Source: Lachnospiraceae bacterium UBA4381 (lineage in GTDB: Bacteria; Bacillota; Clostridia; Lachnospirales; Lachnospiraceae). Taken from it: a stretch of DNA of 33,023 nucleotides. Location of the stretch: positions 1 to 33,023 of the forward strand of contig DGRT01000119.1 of the NCBI GenBank assembly GCA_002391105.1. Reading direction: 5' to 3'. Position numbers and translations under genes: made by a program. This document shows, piece by piece, positions 16,014 through 24,814 of this stretch. The notes below the pieces were generated by a model that did no database searches, was not told the origin of the DNA, and worked only from the letters and a program-made list of their open reading frames with translations. Numbering within the stretch: the first letter of the stretch is position 1; every line of letters begins with the position of its first letter.

Positions 16014-16598
16014 TTACTCTACGCTGCTGTATCCTACCTCGAAGCCTGCGAGGTTGATATCTACTGTCTTAGGAGGAACCTTGGATTTGATTACCTCTAT
16101 CCACTGCTGCTTGCTATAGCTCATATGACGGGCTGCCATTCCAAGAACTATGGTATTGAATACTCTTGTATTGCCAAGCTCTTCAGCCTTCTCCATAGCA
16201 TTTATAGAGTAAACTCTGTACTTTTCTCTAAGTCCCTCAAGAATATTTTCCGGATATTCTGCAGCACCGGTGATAACCGGCATAGGATCAATCCTCTGGT
16301 CATTAACTATAAGCGCACCGTCCTTCTTAAGAAAATGAGCATATCTGAGAGCCTCAAGTCTTTCAAATGCAATAAGAACATCCGCACAGCCCTCTTCAAC
16401 TATAGGCTCTGTAACAGCCTCTCCTTCTGTAGCATATCTTACATAGGTTACAACAGAACCTCCTCTCTGAGCCATTCCATGAACCTCAGAAAGCTTTACA
16501 TCGAAGCCTGCTGCTTCAGCCAGACCTCCAAGAATACGGCTGGTAAGCAGTGTACCCTGTCCACCTACACCGACAATCATTATATTTGTAACTGACAT
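16014..16598 (-). CDS. iorB: indolepyruvate:ferredoxin oxidoreductase, beta subunit
   Basis: IorB is the gamma-domain subunit of the IorAB complex, which oxidatively decarboxylates aryl-2-oxoacids from aromatic amino-acid breakdown to aryl-acetyl-CoA, reducing ferredoxin. The product begins SVTNIMIVGVGGQGTLLTSR, the characteristic GVGGQG nucleotide-fold loop of the 2-oxoacid oxidoreductase gamma family. It continues with LSEVHGMAQRGGSVVTYVR, then ADVLIAFERLEALRY and FNTIVLGMAAR. ATG 16598, eight bases after AGGA, is a better start than the in-frame TTG at 16616. The gene follows iorA after 94 bp, the usual order. Confidence 0.92.
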   Translation of the reverse strand: MSVTNIMIVGVGGQGTLLTSRILGGLAEAAGFDVKLSEVHGMAQRGGSVVTYVRYATEGEAVTEPIVEEGCADVLIAFERLEALRYAHFLKKDGALIVNDQRIDPMPVITGAAEYPENILEGLREKYRVYSINAMEKAEELGNTRVFNTIVLGMAARHMSYSKQQWIEVIKSKVPPKTVDINLAGFEVGYSSVE

Positions 16599-16692
16599 AG
16601 TCATCTTCCTTTCCAAAATAATTTAGACCTTGTTTTTCTGCCAAGCTACTGATCAAATAGTAAGCATCAGCAGTTTATTAGCTTTAACTAAA

Positions 16693-18474
16693 CTATCTGA
16701 GCTGTATAGCATCAAATGGACAGAGCTGCTGGCAGAGTCCACAGCCATTACACATAGTCTCATCTATTACCGAGAAACCTGTTTCCTTGTCCTTCTTGAT
16801 TGCAGGACATCCGGGAGTGAGACATTTGCCACACTTCTTACATTTCTCTGTATCTACGAAGCACTTACCCTTTGGCTTATAGGTCTTAAGCAGAGCACAT
16901 GGAGACTGGGAAATGATTACAGACAGTTCATCTCTTGCAACCTCTTCCTTAATGGTAGCTTCCAGCTTCTCAAGGTCAAATGCATCAACAACCTTTACAT
17001 GCTTAACTCCCATACCCTCGCAAAGCTTCACAAGATCGATAGCAAAGGTCTCTTCGCCATTTAACATCTTTCCGGTTGCAGGGTGATCCTGATGACCGGT
17101 CATACCTGTTGTTGAGTTGTCAAGGATAATAACGGTTCCTGTAGCCTGATTATAAACCATGTTCATAAGTGAATTAACACCTGTGTGAAGGAAGGTGGAA
17201 TCACCGATTACAGCCACCCAGTTCTTAACCCAGTCCTTACCTTTACCCTTCTCCATACCATGAAGCATAGAGATGGAACCGCCCATACAAAGAGTTGTAT
17301 CTACAACTGAAAGCGGCGCTGCAACACCAAGTGTATAGCATCCGATATCACCACTTGCATGAATCTTCAGCTTCTTCAGGACACTATAGGTTGCTCTGTG
17401 AGGACATCCGGGACAAAGGATAGGTGGACGTACAGGAACCTTTGCAGGATCTGCAAGCTCCAGTTCCTCGCCAAGAACCTTCTCACGAAGCATATTTGCA
17501 CTGTATTCACCATCAAGCGGGAATATATCCTTGCCATAGCAGTCTATTCCCCAGCTTCTTACCTGCTCCTCTATAACCGGCTCAAGTTCTTCAATGATGT
17601 AAAGCACTTCCACCTTCGATGCAAACTCTTCGATAAGCTTCTTGGGAAGCGGACTTACCATACCAAGCTTCAGTACACTTGCATCAGGGAATACTTCCTT
17701 AACATACTGATACGGAATACCACTTGAGATAAATCCAACCTTCTTGCTGGTCTTTACCCCATCTATTACTACATCATACTTAGCATCTGTATATGTAACC
17801 TTATTGATATCCGCAAACTTCTCAGTTGCGCCATCCTCTATAAGCTTTCTGTCACGTTCTATAACAAACTTATGGCGAACCATGGCATTTGCAGGAACCA
17901 TGACATTCTTGCCAGGATTTCTCTCATATTCTTTATCTGAAACTTCCACTCTGTCCTCAAGATTCACTACGCCCTGGGAATGAGCTATTCTAGTAGTAGT
18001 TCTAAGGATAACAGGTGTATCATATTCCTCTGATATGTCAAATGCCTTCTTGGTAAAAACTCTTGCTTCCTCTGAGTCTGATGGCTCAAGTACGGGAACA
18101 TGAGAGGATATAGCGATACGTCTGGTATCCTGCTCATTCTGTGAGCTATAAAGTCCCGGATCATCAGCAACCAGATAAACCAGTCCACCCTTGGCACCAA
18201 TATAGGACGCTGTATAAAGCGGATCTGATGCAACATTCAGACCAACACATTTCATAGCGCACATAGCTCTTACACCGGCTATGGATGCACCCATTGCAAC
18301 CTCTGCTGCAACCTTCTCATTTGGTGCCCATTCAGCATACACGCCTTCATACTTTACAAGATTCTCACTCATCTCGGTACTTGGAGTTCCCGGATAAGCA
18401 GATGAAACCTTTACTCCGGCCTCCCATGCGCCACGAGCTATAGCTTCATTTCCAAGCATAATTTTCTTTTCCAA
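16693..18474 (-). CDS. iorA: indolepyruvate:ferredoxin oxidoreductase, alpha subunit
   Basis: IorA carries the thiamine-diphosphate and ferredoxin-like parts of the complex. The 593-aa protein starts with the pyruvate-oxidoreductase domain (GNEAIARGAWEAGVKVSSAY, PGTPSTEM). It continues with the ARAMCAMKCVGLNVASDPL-like region, then the ThDP-binding domain (CPGCPHRATYSVLKKL, IGCYTLG, GDSTFLHTG, and DNSTTGMTGHQDHP). It ends with two 4Fe-4S motifs: Cys545-x2-548-x2-551-x4-556 and Cys575-x2-578-x2-581-x3-585. The start codon is TTG 18474, with AGGAG nine bases upstream; no ATG is as well placed. The aryl-acetyl-CoA can give ATP through an acyl-CoA synthetase, though none is present here. Confidence 0.94.
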   Translation of the reverse strand: MEKKIMLGNEAIARGAWEAGVKVSSAYPGTPSTEMSENLVKYEGVYAEWAPNEKVAAEVAMGASIAGVRAMCAMKCVGLNVASDPLYTASYIGAKGGLVYLVADDPGLYSSQNEQDTRRIAISSHVPVLEPSDSEEARVFTKKAFDISEEYDTPVILRTTTRIAHSQGVVNLEDRVEVSDKEYERNPGKNVMVPANAMVRHKFVIERDRKLIEDGATEKFADINKVTYTDAKYDVVIDGVKTSKKVGFISSGIPYQYVKEVFPDASVLKLGMVSPLPKKLIEEFASKVEVLYIIEELEPVIEEQVRSWGIDCYGKDIFPLDGEYSANMLREKVLGEELELADPAKVPVRPPILCPGCPHRATYSVLKKLKIHASGDIGCYTLGVAAPLSVVDTTLCMGGSISMLHGMEKGKGKDWVKNWVAVIGDSTFLHTGVNSLMNMVYNQATGTVIILDNSTTGMTGHQDHPATGKMLNGEETFAIDLVKLCEGMGVKHVKVVDAFDLEKLEATIKEEVARDELSVIISQSPCALLKTYKPKGKCFVDTEKCKKCGKCLTPGCPAIKKDKETGFSVIDETMCNGCGLCQQLCPFDAIQLR

Positions 18475-18580
18475 TTTTCTAAACTCCTTTTATCATTTAA
18501 TTAACACTTTTATAATTATCACCGGTACACAGCTTTCTAATTAACTGCGTAAAATGCACAGCTAATCACTAAACAATGTA

Positions 18581-19270
18581 CTAGTCCTGGAAGAAGTAGC
18601 CGACTCCCCACTTAGTATGAATATACTCAGGATCGGCAGGCTTCGTCTCTATCTTTTCACGAAGACGTCTTACGTGAACATCCACCGTTCTTGCGTCTCC
18701 CGGATATGTTGAACCCCATATCTCACTAAGGAGTTCATCCCTTGAATATACTTTATTAGGATTTGAAACAAGAAGAAGTACCAGTTCAAATTCCTTTGCA
18801 GTAAGGCTGACCTCATGTCCCTTGATAAATACTCTTCTGGAATCCAGTTCTATCTTGAGCCCCTTCTTCTCGATTACATTTGAAGCCGCAGGACTCACTT
18901 CTTCATTTTTATTATTACGACGCAGTATTGCCTTGATACGCGCCTTTACCTCCAGAATATTGAAGGGCTTGGTTATATAATCATCAGCTCCATATTCAAG
19001 TCCCATGATCTTGTCCATATCGTCACCCTTGGCAGTGAGCATAATGATCGGAACATCCGAAAACTCTCTGACCATCTGACATACTTCAAGTCCGGAAAGC
19101 TTAGGAAGCATGATATCCAGAAGCATAATATCATAGGAATTGGCACGAACCTTCATTACAGCCTCTTCACCATCAAATGCTGTATCAACCTCCATGTCAT
19201 CCTGTTCAAGAGAGAACTTAAGTCCCTTGACTATAAGCTTCTCATCATCTACTACAAGTACTTTCTTCAT
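18581..19270 (-). CDS. OmpR/PhoB-family response regulator (no kinase beside it)
   Basis: The 229-aa protein has an N-terminal receiver domain with acidic Asp8/Asp9, phosphoacceptor Asp52 in IMLLDIMLPKLSG, the Thr of MLTAKG and the conserved Lys of ITKPF. A winged-helix DNA-binding domain follows (VSLTAKEFELVLLLVSNPNK, SRDELLSEIWG, RTVDVHVRRLREKIE, and a C-terminal WGVGYFF). All switch residues are intact, so it should be phosphorylated by a histidine kinase encoded elsewhere. The sequence is of the WalR/VicR or PhoP subgroup, but the exact regulon is not readable. An AAAGGAGATATGT ribosome binding site precedes ATG 19270. It is 34 bp after the ComEA-like gene. Confidence 0.9.
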   Translation of the reverse strand: MKKVLVVDDEKLIVKGLKFSLEQDDMEVDTAFDGEEAVMKVRANSYDIMLLDIMLPKLSGLEVCQMVREFSDVPIIMLTAKGDDMDKIMGLEYGADDYITKPFNILEVKARIKAILRRNNKNEEVSPAASNVIEKKGLKIELDSRRVFIKGHEVSLTAKEFELVLLLVSNPNKVYSRDELLSEIWGSTYPGDARTVDVHVRRLREKIETKPADPEYIHTKWGVGYFFQD

Positions 19271-19304
19271 ACATATCTCCTTTAAATATAAACAAAAGAT
19301 CGTA

Positions 19305-20054
19305 TCATCGAATGGTTATCCCGGACTTTATCTTATCAAAAACAGACTGTCCGATACCTTTTACATTCATTATATCTTTTATATCAGAGAAGTCTCCATG
19401 TTCTTCTCTGTAGGCTATTATATCTTCCGCCTTTTTCTCTCCTATCCCGGAAAGAGTCATAAGGACATCCTTATCAGCCGTATTAATATTGACAAGTCCC
19501 TTTTCATCAGAGGTATCTGTTCCAGATGTAACTGTTCCCGATGTATCTCCATATATGAGTCCGGATATATCACCGGAGTTCTTCCCCTGAAGCTCCTCAG
19601 CAGTAGGAAAATATATCTTCTCTCCATCATACAAAAGCTCAGCCTGATTTACCGCTCCTGAAGCTGCCTCTTCTGTCAGCCCTCCTGCCAGCTCCAGGGC
19701 ATCCACTACCCTTGAGCCTTCCGATAACTCATACACGCCTTCTTGCTTAACAGCGCCACAGATATAAACAAATATAGAGCGCTGTGCATCTCCTTCCGAG
19801 CCTGTCCCCCGATCCGCAGAGGAAACTATAACCGACTCAGAATCCATTTCCCATAGCGTTGCAGGTTCGGGGATGAACTCCTCCTGACTTTCTCCACTGA
19901 CGGATTCAGATACTTCCTGAACATCCTCAGACGATTCTTTCATTGTTGTAATACTCATCCGATCTGCTCCGCAGCCGGACAGACAGCCCATGACAAGCAT
20001 CAGCAGCAGTAGTGCCATACTCCTCGCAGGGCGAATCATTTTATTCTTATACAT
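19305..20054 (-). CDS. comEA: ComEA-like lipoprotein with SLBB and helix-hairpin-helix domains
   Basis: From ATG 20054 (AAGGAG eight bases upstream; the longer frame from 20087 has no such site), the 249-aa product has a signal sequence ending in a lipobox (LSGC). An acidic Ser/Glu linker follows, then an SLBB domain (IFVYICGAVKQEGVYELSEG ... VVDALELAGGL), and two helix-hairpin-helix motifs. The latter lie in VNINTADKDVLMTLSGIGEK and MNVKGIGQSVFDKIKSGI. This is the layout of ComEA, the membrane-tethered double-stranded DNA receptor for natural transformation. ComEA is usually anchored by a helix; a lipoprotein form is noteworthy. comEB and comEC are not adjacent. It may be in one operon with the response regulator. 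Confidence 0.85.
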   Translation of the reverse strand: MYKNKMIRPARSMALLLLMLVMGCLSGCGADRMSITTMKESSEDVQEVSESVSGESQEEFIPEPATLWEMDSESVIVSSADRGTGSEGDAQRSIFVYICGAVKQEGVYELSEGSRVVDALELAGGLTEEAASGAVNQAELLYDGEKIYFPTAEELQGKNSGDISGLIYGDTSGTVTSGTDTSDEKGLVNINTADKDVLMTLSGIGEKKAEDIIAYREEHGDFSDIKDIMNVKGIGQSVFDKIKSGITIR

Positions 20055-20294
20055 GATATCAGCTCCTTCCATGTTATCCCTTGCCATTTCGGGAACCGAT
20101 ATATCATTCTTGTTCAGGCTTTAATCAATCTCTTACAGATCCCCCTGAAATTATTACGAACAAACACCAAAACTAATCAAAAACTTATAACAGCCGCACC
20201 TTATCCGTATTATATAACAGATATTTCTCACAACTGTTTACTATTCTATCACAAAACCTAAGACATATCAAAGTCCGGTTCCTTTGTCCACAGC

Positions 20295-21182
20295 CTACTC
20301 ATTTTTCAGAATAGCTGTTCCGATACCCTTTTCAGTATAGAACTCCAGCAGCAGGCAGTGCTCCAGACGTCCATCCAGAATATGCACTCTTGATACACCA
20401 TTATTCATGGCATCTATACAGTTCTGAAGCTTTGGAAGCATACCGCCGCCTACAACGCCGTTATCAATAAGATGCTGGGCTTCTTCAAGTGTCATCTCCG
20501 ATATGAGTGTCTTCTTGTCGGACGGATCTGTAAATACTCCTTCAATATCTGTCAGAAATACCAGCTTCTCTGCATCTATAGCTGATGCTATGGCACAGGC
20601 ACAGTCATCCGCATTTATATTGTAATCATGCTCATCATCTATTCCCATACCGATAGGAGCTATAACAGGTATGAAATCTGCATCCAGAAGAGAATCTATA
20701 ACAGAGCAGTCAGTTGTAACAACCTGTCCTACATAACCGATATCCTTTCCATCGGAAAGCTTCTTGGTAACCTTCAGAAGACCAGCATCCTTACCGCTGA
20801 TACCCACAGCATTAAGTCCAACCTTAGACATAAGGCCTACCAGACTTCTGTTTACATTATTGAGGACCATTTCAGCCACCTCAAGAGTTGCCTCGTCAGT
20901 AACTCTGAGACCATTTTGAAAATGTGTCTCCATCCCAAGCCTGTCAATCCACTTGCTGATCTCCTTACCGCCTCCATGAACTATAATAGGCTTAAGACCA
21001 ACCAGCTTCAGAAGTGCAACGTCCTGTATAACATTAAACTTGAGATTCTCATCAAGCATGGCAGAGCCGCCATACTTAACAACAATCTTCTTACCGTAAA
21101 ACTTCTTAATATAAGGAAGAGCCTCTATCAGGGTCTGGGCTTTCCTCATTACCTCATCTATATCATCATTTTTTACCATCAT
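20295..21182 (-). CDS. argB: acetylglutamate kinase
   Basis: ArgB phosphorylates N-acetyl-L-glutamate in the second step of arginine synthesis. The 295-aa protein has the amino-acid-kinase fold: IVVKYGGSAM near residue 33, IIVHGGGKEIS, NGLRVTD, a CACAIASAIDAEKLVFLTDI block and the C-terminal GGGMLPKLQNCIDAM substrate/ATP loop. It is the third gene in the order argC-argJ-argB. The 172-bp gap from argJ contains a TATAAT (minus strand, 21237-21232) with TGGACA 15 bp upstream, a weak candidate internal promoter. Either of two consecutive ATGs could be used. No argD or argF follows; the next gene is comEA-like. Confidence 0.95.
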   Translation of the reverse strand: MMVKNDDIDEVMRKAQTLIEALPYIKKFYGKKIVVKYGGSAMLDENLKFNVIQDVALLKLVGLKPIIVHGGGKEISKWIDRLGMETHFQNGLRVTDEATLEVAEMVLNNVNRSLVGLMSKVGLNAVGISGKDAGLLKVTKKLSDGKDIGYVGQVVTTDCSVIDSLLDADFIPVIAPIGMGIDDEHDYNINADDCACAIASAIDAEKLVFLTDIEGVFTDPSDKKTLISEMTLEEAQHLIDNGVVGGGMLPKLQNCIDAMNNGVSRVHILDGRLEHCLLLEFYTEKGIGTAILKNE

Positions 21183-21353
21183 ATTTTCCTCACTTTCTGC
21201 TTATGGTTAATCCTTTCTTAACCCAAGCACTATTATATGCGCTTTACTTACCTGTCCATTACCCTAGTCTTTTTTTCGCTGAACAGGAAGCTTTCGGAGA
21301 ATAACCCGCTTCAATAACTGCACAGCCTGAATAGTCACATTAATCTAAAATAT

Positions 21354-22700
21354 TTACGACCTGTAATCCGCATTTATCGTAACATATTCATGTGTCAGAT
21401 CGCATCCCCAGGCAACAGCCTCTGCATCTCCTGAGTTGAGATCGCACAGGGCAGTTATCTCATCCGGAGAGAGAATCCTGAGAGCCTCTTCCTCAGAGAA
21501 TGAAGGAAGTGTTCCCTTATCTATCATCTTGATCGAACCAGCCGTACTGGACATGATCACATCCACCTTATCAGGATCAAATTCCGCCCCGGAATACCCC
21601 ATGGCGCAGAATATTCTGCCGCAGTTAGCATCTCTTCCATAGATGGCAGCCTTTGAAAGATTGGAGGTAATGATTGACTTTGCAAGTATCTTTGCAGTCT
21701 TATAATCCGGAGCACCCTTTACACGAGCGGTAAAAAGTCTGGTTGCTCCCTCTCCGTCCTTAGCAATACTTTTTGCCAGAAATTCACATACAGTATATAG
21801 AGCCTGATACAGTTCCTTATAATCCTCTGTAGTTCCCAGAGTGCTTATATCTGTATCTCCGGTCTCATCTATAGAGCCTACTATTCCAAGAGACTCGGCA
21901 TCCAGCGGTTCATTTTCAGCAAGTCCATTCATGAGCCACACCACCGTATCGTTTGTGGAAGTATCTCCATCCACTGATACCATGTTAAATGTCCTCTCCA
22001 CCACAGCTCTAAGCATACTCTGGGCTATATTTCTGTCAAGATTAATATCTGATAGCAGAAATCCCAGCATGGTTCCCATATTCGGATGAATCATACCGGA
22101 GCCCTTGCACATAGCTCCGATGTGGCAGGTCTTTCCACCAAGTACAAATTCTACAGCAATTTCCTTTGGTCTGGTATCTGTAGTCATAATAGCCTTTGCA
22201 GCCTCGTGAGACTCCATAAATGCGTTTGCCTTTGCGCCATCCACATATTCATGTCTCATATCCTCTTCCCTGTAAGGCACCTGAACAAGTCTGCTGGAAA
22301 GAAGCCGGATACCATTCTTTATCTTACTCATAGGAAGCTGAGGACCGATAACACCTGTTGACATGGTCAGAACCTCTTCCATATTTACACCAAGAGCATC
22401 CGCCACGACAGTCGCTTCTTCTCTGCAGTTATCATATCCTGCAGTTCCTGTTGCCGCATTTGCTATACCGGTATTGATAACAATAGCACTTGCCGTTCCT
22501 CTTTCCACCACTTCCATGTCCCATCTGACCGGAGCAGCTTTAACTTTATTTCTGGTAAATGTACCAACCACCTTAGCCGGAACATCACTCTTTATAAGAG
22601 TAAGATCCCTCTTTTCACTATTTGCCTTAATGCCGGCACACATGCTTGCAACACTTATTCCCTTGGCGGCAAGTATTCCACCATCTACCTTACGAACCAT
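21354..22700 (-). CDS. argJ: bifunctional ornithine acetyltransferase / N-acetylglutamate synthase
   Basis: ArgJ moves acetyl from N-acetylornithine to glutamate (and may use acetyl-CoA), recycling acetyl groups in arginine synthesis. The precursor self-cleaves before a catalytic Thr; here the site is in HPNMGTMLGF, with Thr210 as the predicted nucleophile. Other family blocks are the GTFTRNKVKAAPV start, INTGIANAATG, TMSTGVIGPQLP, IMTTDTRPK, SVDGDTSTNDTV, DGEGATRLF and the C-terminal GCDLTHEYVTINADYR. At 448 aa it is about 40 longer than most ArgJ; part of the excess is an insert around residues 135-160 (LVQVPYREEDMRHEY) just before the MTTD block. An ArgJ makes a separate ArgA and ArgE unnecessary. 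Confidence 0.95.
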   Translation of the reverse strand: MVRKVDGGILAAKGISVASMCAGIKANSEKRDLTLIKSDVPAKVVGTFTRNKVKAAPVRWDMEVVERGTASAIVINTGIANAATGTAGYDNCREEATVVADALGVNMEEVLTMSTGVIGPQLPMSKIKNGIRLLSSRLVQVPYREEDMRHEYVDGAKANAFMESHEAAKAIMTTDTRPKEIAVEFVLGGKTCHIGAMCKGSGMIHPNMGTMLGFLLSDINLDRNIAQSMLRAVVERTFNMVSVDGDTSTNDTVVWLMNGLAENEPLDAESLGIVGSIDETGDTDISTLGTTEDYKELYQALYTVCEFLAKSIAKDGEGATRLFTARVKGAPDYKTAKILAKSIITSNLSKAAIYGRDANCGRIFCAMGYSGAEFDPDKVDVIMSSTAGSIKMIDKGTLPSFSEEEALRILSPDEITALCDLNSGDAEAVAWGCDLTHEYVTINADYRS

Positions 22701-22826
22701 ATTACACTCCTATATACTACTTCCTTAATATATAACAACTGAATTATCTACCTTTATAGCACGCATCCAGAGTATTTGCCACGTACTTTTATAACTCATA
22801 AAACAAAATGACATCCACATATATAC

Positions 22827-23951
22827 TTATGGGAAAAGCGGAGGCATAGTAAGTCCCTCATTTTCTTCCAGTCCAAACAGCAGGTTCATATTCTGAACCG
22901 CCTGTCCGGCTGCACCCTTTACTATGTTATCCAGAGCGCCAACTACTATCACTCTGCCTGTTCTCTCATCAACTGTAAAGCCTATATCTACAAAGTTGCT
23001 TCCCTCAACCCATCTGGTTTCCGGAAATACACCCTGTCCCTTAAATCTTATAAAATATTCATCATCATATTCCATATGATAAGCCTCTGCAACATCCTCA
23101 GCTCTATATCCCGGCATCAGACTTGCATAACAGGTAGCCAGTATCCCCCGGTTCATAGGAACAAGATGAGGAGTAAAGTTAATAGTAAGTGGATATCCTC
23201 CCGGCTCGCCCTTCTCCTCAAACTTATCGCTCACGGCTGTGTTGGAATAGGTAGCCTCGCCCTCTACTATGGAATAAACCGCATACCCAAGCTGCTCCTC
23301 TATCTCAGGAGTATGTCTGTGGGTTGCAACTCCATAAGGCTTGATGCTCTCATTTACTTCGCAGAAAAGATTGGGCAGCTTGGCTCCTCGTCCGGCTCCT
23401 GAAGTTCCCGACTTTGCATCTATAATAATAGAAGAAAGGTCTATCATTCCCTGCTTTACCAGAGGATAAAGCGAAAGAATGGAGGTTGTAGTATAGCAGC
23501 CCGGATTTGCCACAAGCCTTACTCCTTCTTTCTTTATTGCATCTCTGTTAATCTCGCACAGACCATACACAGCTTCACTTATAAACTGTGGAGCTTTATG
23601 TTCTATCTTATACCACTCTTCATAGGTTTTAACATTTTTCAGACGAAAATCCGCCGACAGATCAATGATCTTAGTCCTGCTGAGTATTCCCTCATTGATC
23701 ACTCCTGCAAGATACCCCTGAGGGGTAGCCGTAAAGATGACATCCACCTGGTCTGCAAGCTCTTCCAGATTGTCATCCAGACATTTTGCATCCACTATCT
23801 GAAACATATTTCCATATATATCGCTATAATTCTGATCAACATAGCTGTGGGAACCATACCATACTATTTCCACATCTTTTCGCGGAAGCAGCAGCCTTAC
23901 TATCTCCTGCCCTGCATATCCTGTCGAGCCAATAATACCAGCTTTAATCAT
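22827..23951 (-). CDS. argC: N-acetyl-gamma-glutamyl-phosphate reductase
   Basis: ArgC reduces N-acetylglutamyl phosphate to the semialdehyde with NADPH. The true start is ATG 23951, with GGGAG eight bases upstream; the frame is open 150 bp further but that part is unlike protein and begins in a repeat. The 374-aa product has IKAGIIGSTGYAGQEIVRLL (Rossmann loop), IIDLSADFRL, the catalytic Cys152 in VANPGCYTT, SGTSGAGRG and the GVATHRHTPEIEEQ block with the catalytic His. Its length is about 25-30 over the usual. It is the first gene of the arg cluster. A TGAATATTTTATTA stretch just upstream vaguely resembles an ArgR half-site but is not convincing. Confidence 0.95.
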   Translation of the reverse strand: MIKAGIIGSTGYAGQEIVRLLLPRKDVEIVWYGSHSYVDQNYSDIYGNMFQIVDAKCLDDNLEELADQVDVIFTATPQGYLAGVINEGILSRTKIIDLSADFRLKNVKTYEEWYKIEHKAPQFISEAVYGLCEINRDAIKKEGVRLVANPGCYTTTSILSLYPLVKQGMIDLSSIIIDAKSGTSGAGRGAKLPNLFCEVNESIKPYGVATHRHTPEIEEQLGYAVYSIVEGEATYSNTAVSDKFEEKGEPGGYPLTINFTPHLVPMNRGILATCYASLMPGYRAEDVAEAYHMEYDDEYFIRFKGQGVFPETRWVEGSNFVDIGFTVDERTGRVIVVGALDNIVKGAAGQAVQNMNLLFGLEENEGLTMPPLFP

Positions 23952-24040
23952 AATACATCTCCCTTGTGAATATTTTATTATCTCAAACCATATCTTATAA
24001 AATACTCCACATATCACATTAACACAAGAAATTTTTTGAT

Positions 24041-24124
24041 GTGACAAGGGGACAGGCACCCTGTCACCAAGAATGTGACAAGGGGACAGGCACCTTGTCA
24101 CCAGGCATCTGTCCCCTTGTTACC
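24041..24124. repeat. interspersed palindromic repeat, two direct copies and one inverted
   Basis: Units at 24041-24067 and 24075-24101 are nearly identical to those at 8939-8998 (arms GTGACAAGG and CCTTGTCAC around GGACAGGCA; the first copy has CCCTGTCAC). A third, inverted and degenerate copy lies at 24104-24124 (minus strand GGTAACAAGGGGACAGATGC). The inverted copy encodes the last residues of the Lgt-like protein and the second direct copy supplies its TGA stop. The element lies between that gene and argC. Confidence 0.8.
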
Positions 24125-24793
24125 AACACAAAGCAAAGCTATAGCTCCAACACAGGTAATTGCCAGCACCAATATCTGATAACCGGTAACTACCTTCCCA
24201 AGATGTGAATCTCTAAGGAATTCCAGCCCTATCTTGAAAACGCCTGAAAGGACAAGTGTTATAATTGCTGCATTTAGTTTATTCTTCATTTTGGCGTACA
24301 GGATAAGCCCTATAATAAATATAGCCAAAAATGAAATAGTCTCTGTTAGCTGTACCGGAAAAAAGCTCTGTCCGTCATATCTTTCATATATTACTCTAAA
24401 TGTGCCGGAATGCGGTACACCCTTGCAACAGCCGGTTATGTGACATGCAATCTTCGATAGTCCATACATGAGAGGCGCCGATACAACCCATGCCGACAGG
24501 CTTTCTGATACATGATCCCCATGAATCAAAGCCGATGCGACAGCACCTATAAGCAGACCAAGTGCACCACCCGCTCCAACAAAGCCGATACGGCGAATAT
24601 CTCCGGATAGAACAACCGACGTTGCAAAGGAAACTATTATGATTGAAACAAATGTTAAAAGCGCCGTGTATAAAACTGTCTGCTTCTTCACCCCAGCCCT
24701 TCTCATCAAGATCGCCGCTGCTGCCATTCCCAGCATTATCGAAGCAAGTACGATAGGAGCGTAAAATGTATATTTAAGTTCCGGAATATACAA
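24098..24793 (-). CDS. Lgt-like (prolipoprotein diacylglyceryl transferase family) membrane protein
   Basis: The 231-aa polytopic protein shows the general Lgt pattern: six to seven membrane segments, a glycine-rich FVGAGGALGLLIGA helix, then GLSKIACHITGCCKG and FFPVQLTETISF with the ExxPxQLxE-like layout, and GLEFLRD near the end. In Lgt, conserved His, Arg, Asn and Glu residues transfer diacylglycerol from phosphatidylglycerol to a lipobox Cys. Here the canonical HGGxxG loop is replaced and some catalytic positions are doubtful, so it may be a diverged paralog with another acyl or glyceryl role. It starts with TTG 24793 behind AAGGAG. The C-terminal NKGTDAW comes from repeat sequence. Confidence 0.65.
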   Translation of the reverse strand: MYIPELKYTFYAPIVLASIMLGMAAAAILMRRAGVKKQTVLYTALLTFVSIIIVSFATSVVLSGDIRRIGFVGAGGALGLLIGAVASALIHGDHVSESLSAWVVSAPLMYGLSKIACHITGCCKGVPHSGTFRVIYERYDGQSFFPVQLTETISFLAIFIIGLILYAKMKNKLNAAIITLVLSGVFKIGLEFLRDSHLGKVVTGYQILVLAITCVGAIALLCVGNKGTDAW

Positions 24794-24814
24794 TTAGTAT
24801 CTCCTTTCATATAT

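Noticed and set aside
23935..23975. ArgR operator before argC
   Set aside because: Only a partial, unsymmetrical TGAATATTTTATTA match is visible; not enough to call.
23952..24101. N-terminal extension of ArgC
   Set aside because: The extra 50 residues are translated from the palindromic repeat and an AT-rich leader; ATG 23951 has a good ribosome binding site and the family start sequence.
8939..24124. Insertion-sequence ends formed by the GGGGACAGGCACC repeats
   Set aside because: The two loci are 15 kb apart, no transposase or RAYT gene lies in the window, and the genes between are ordinary metabolic ones.
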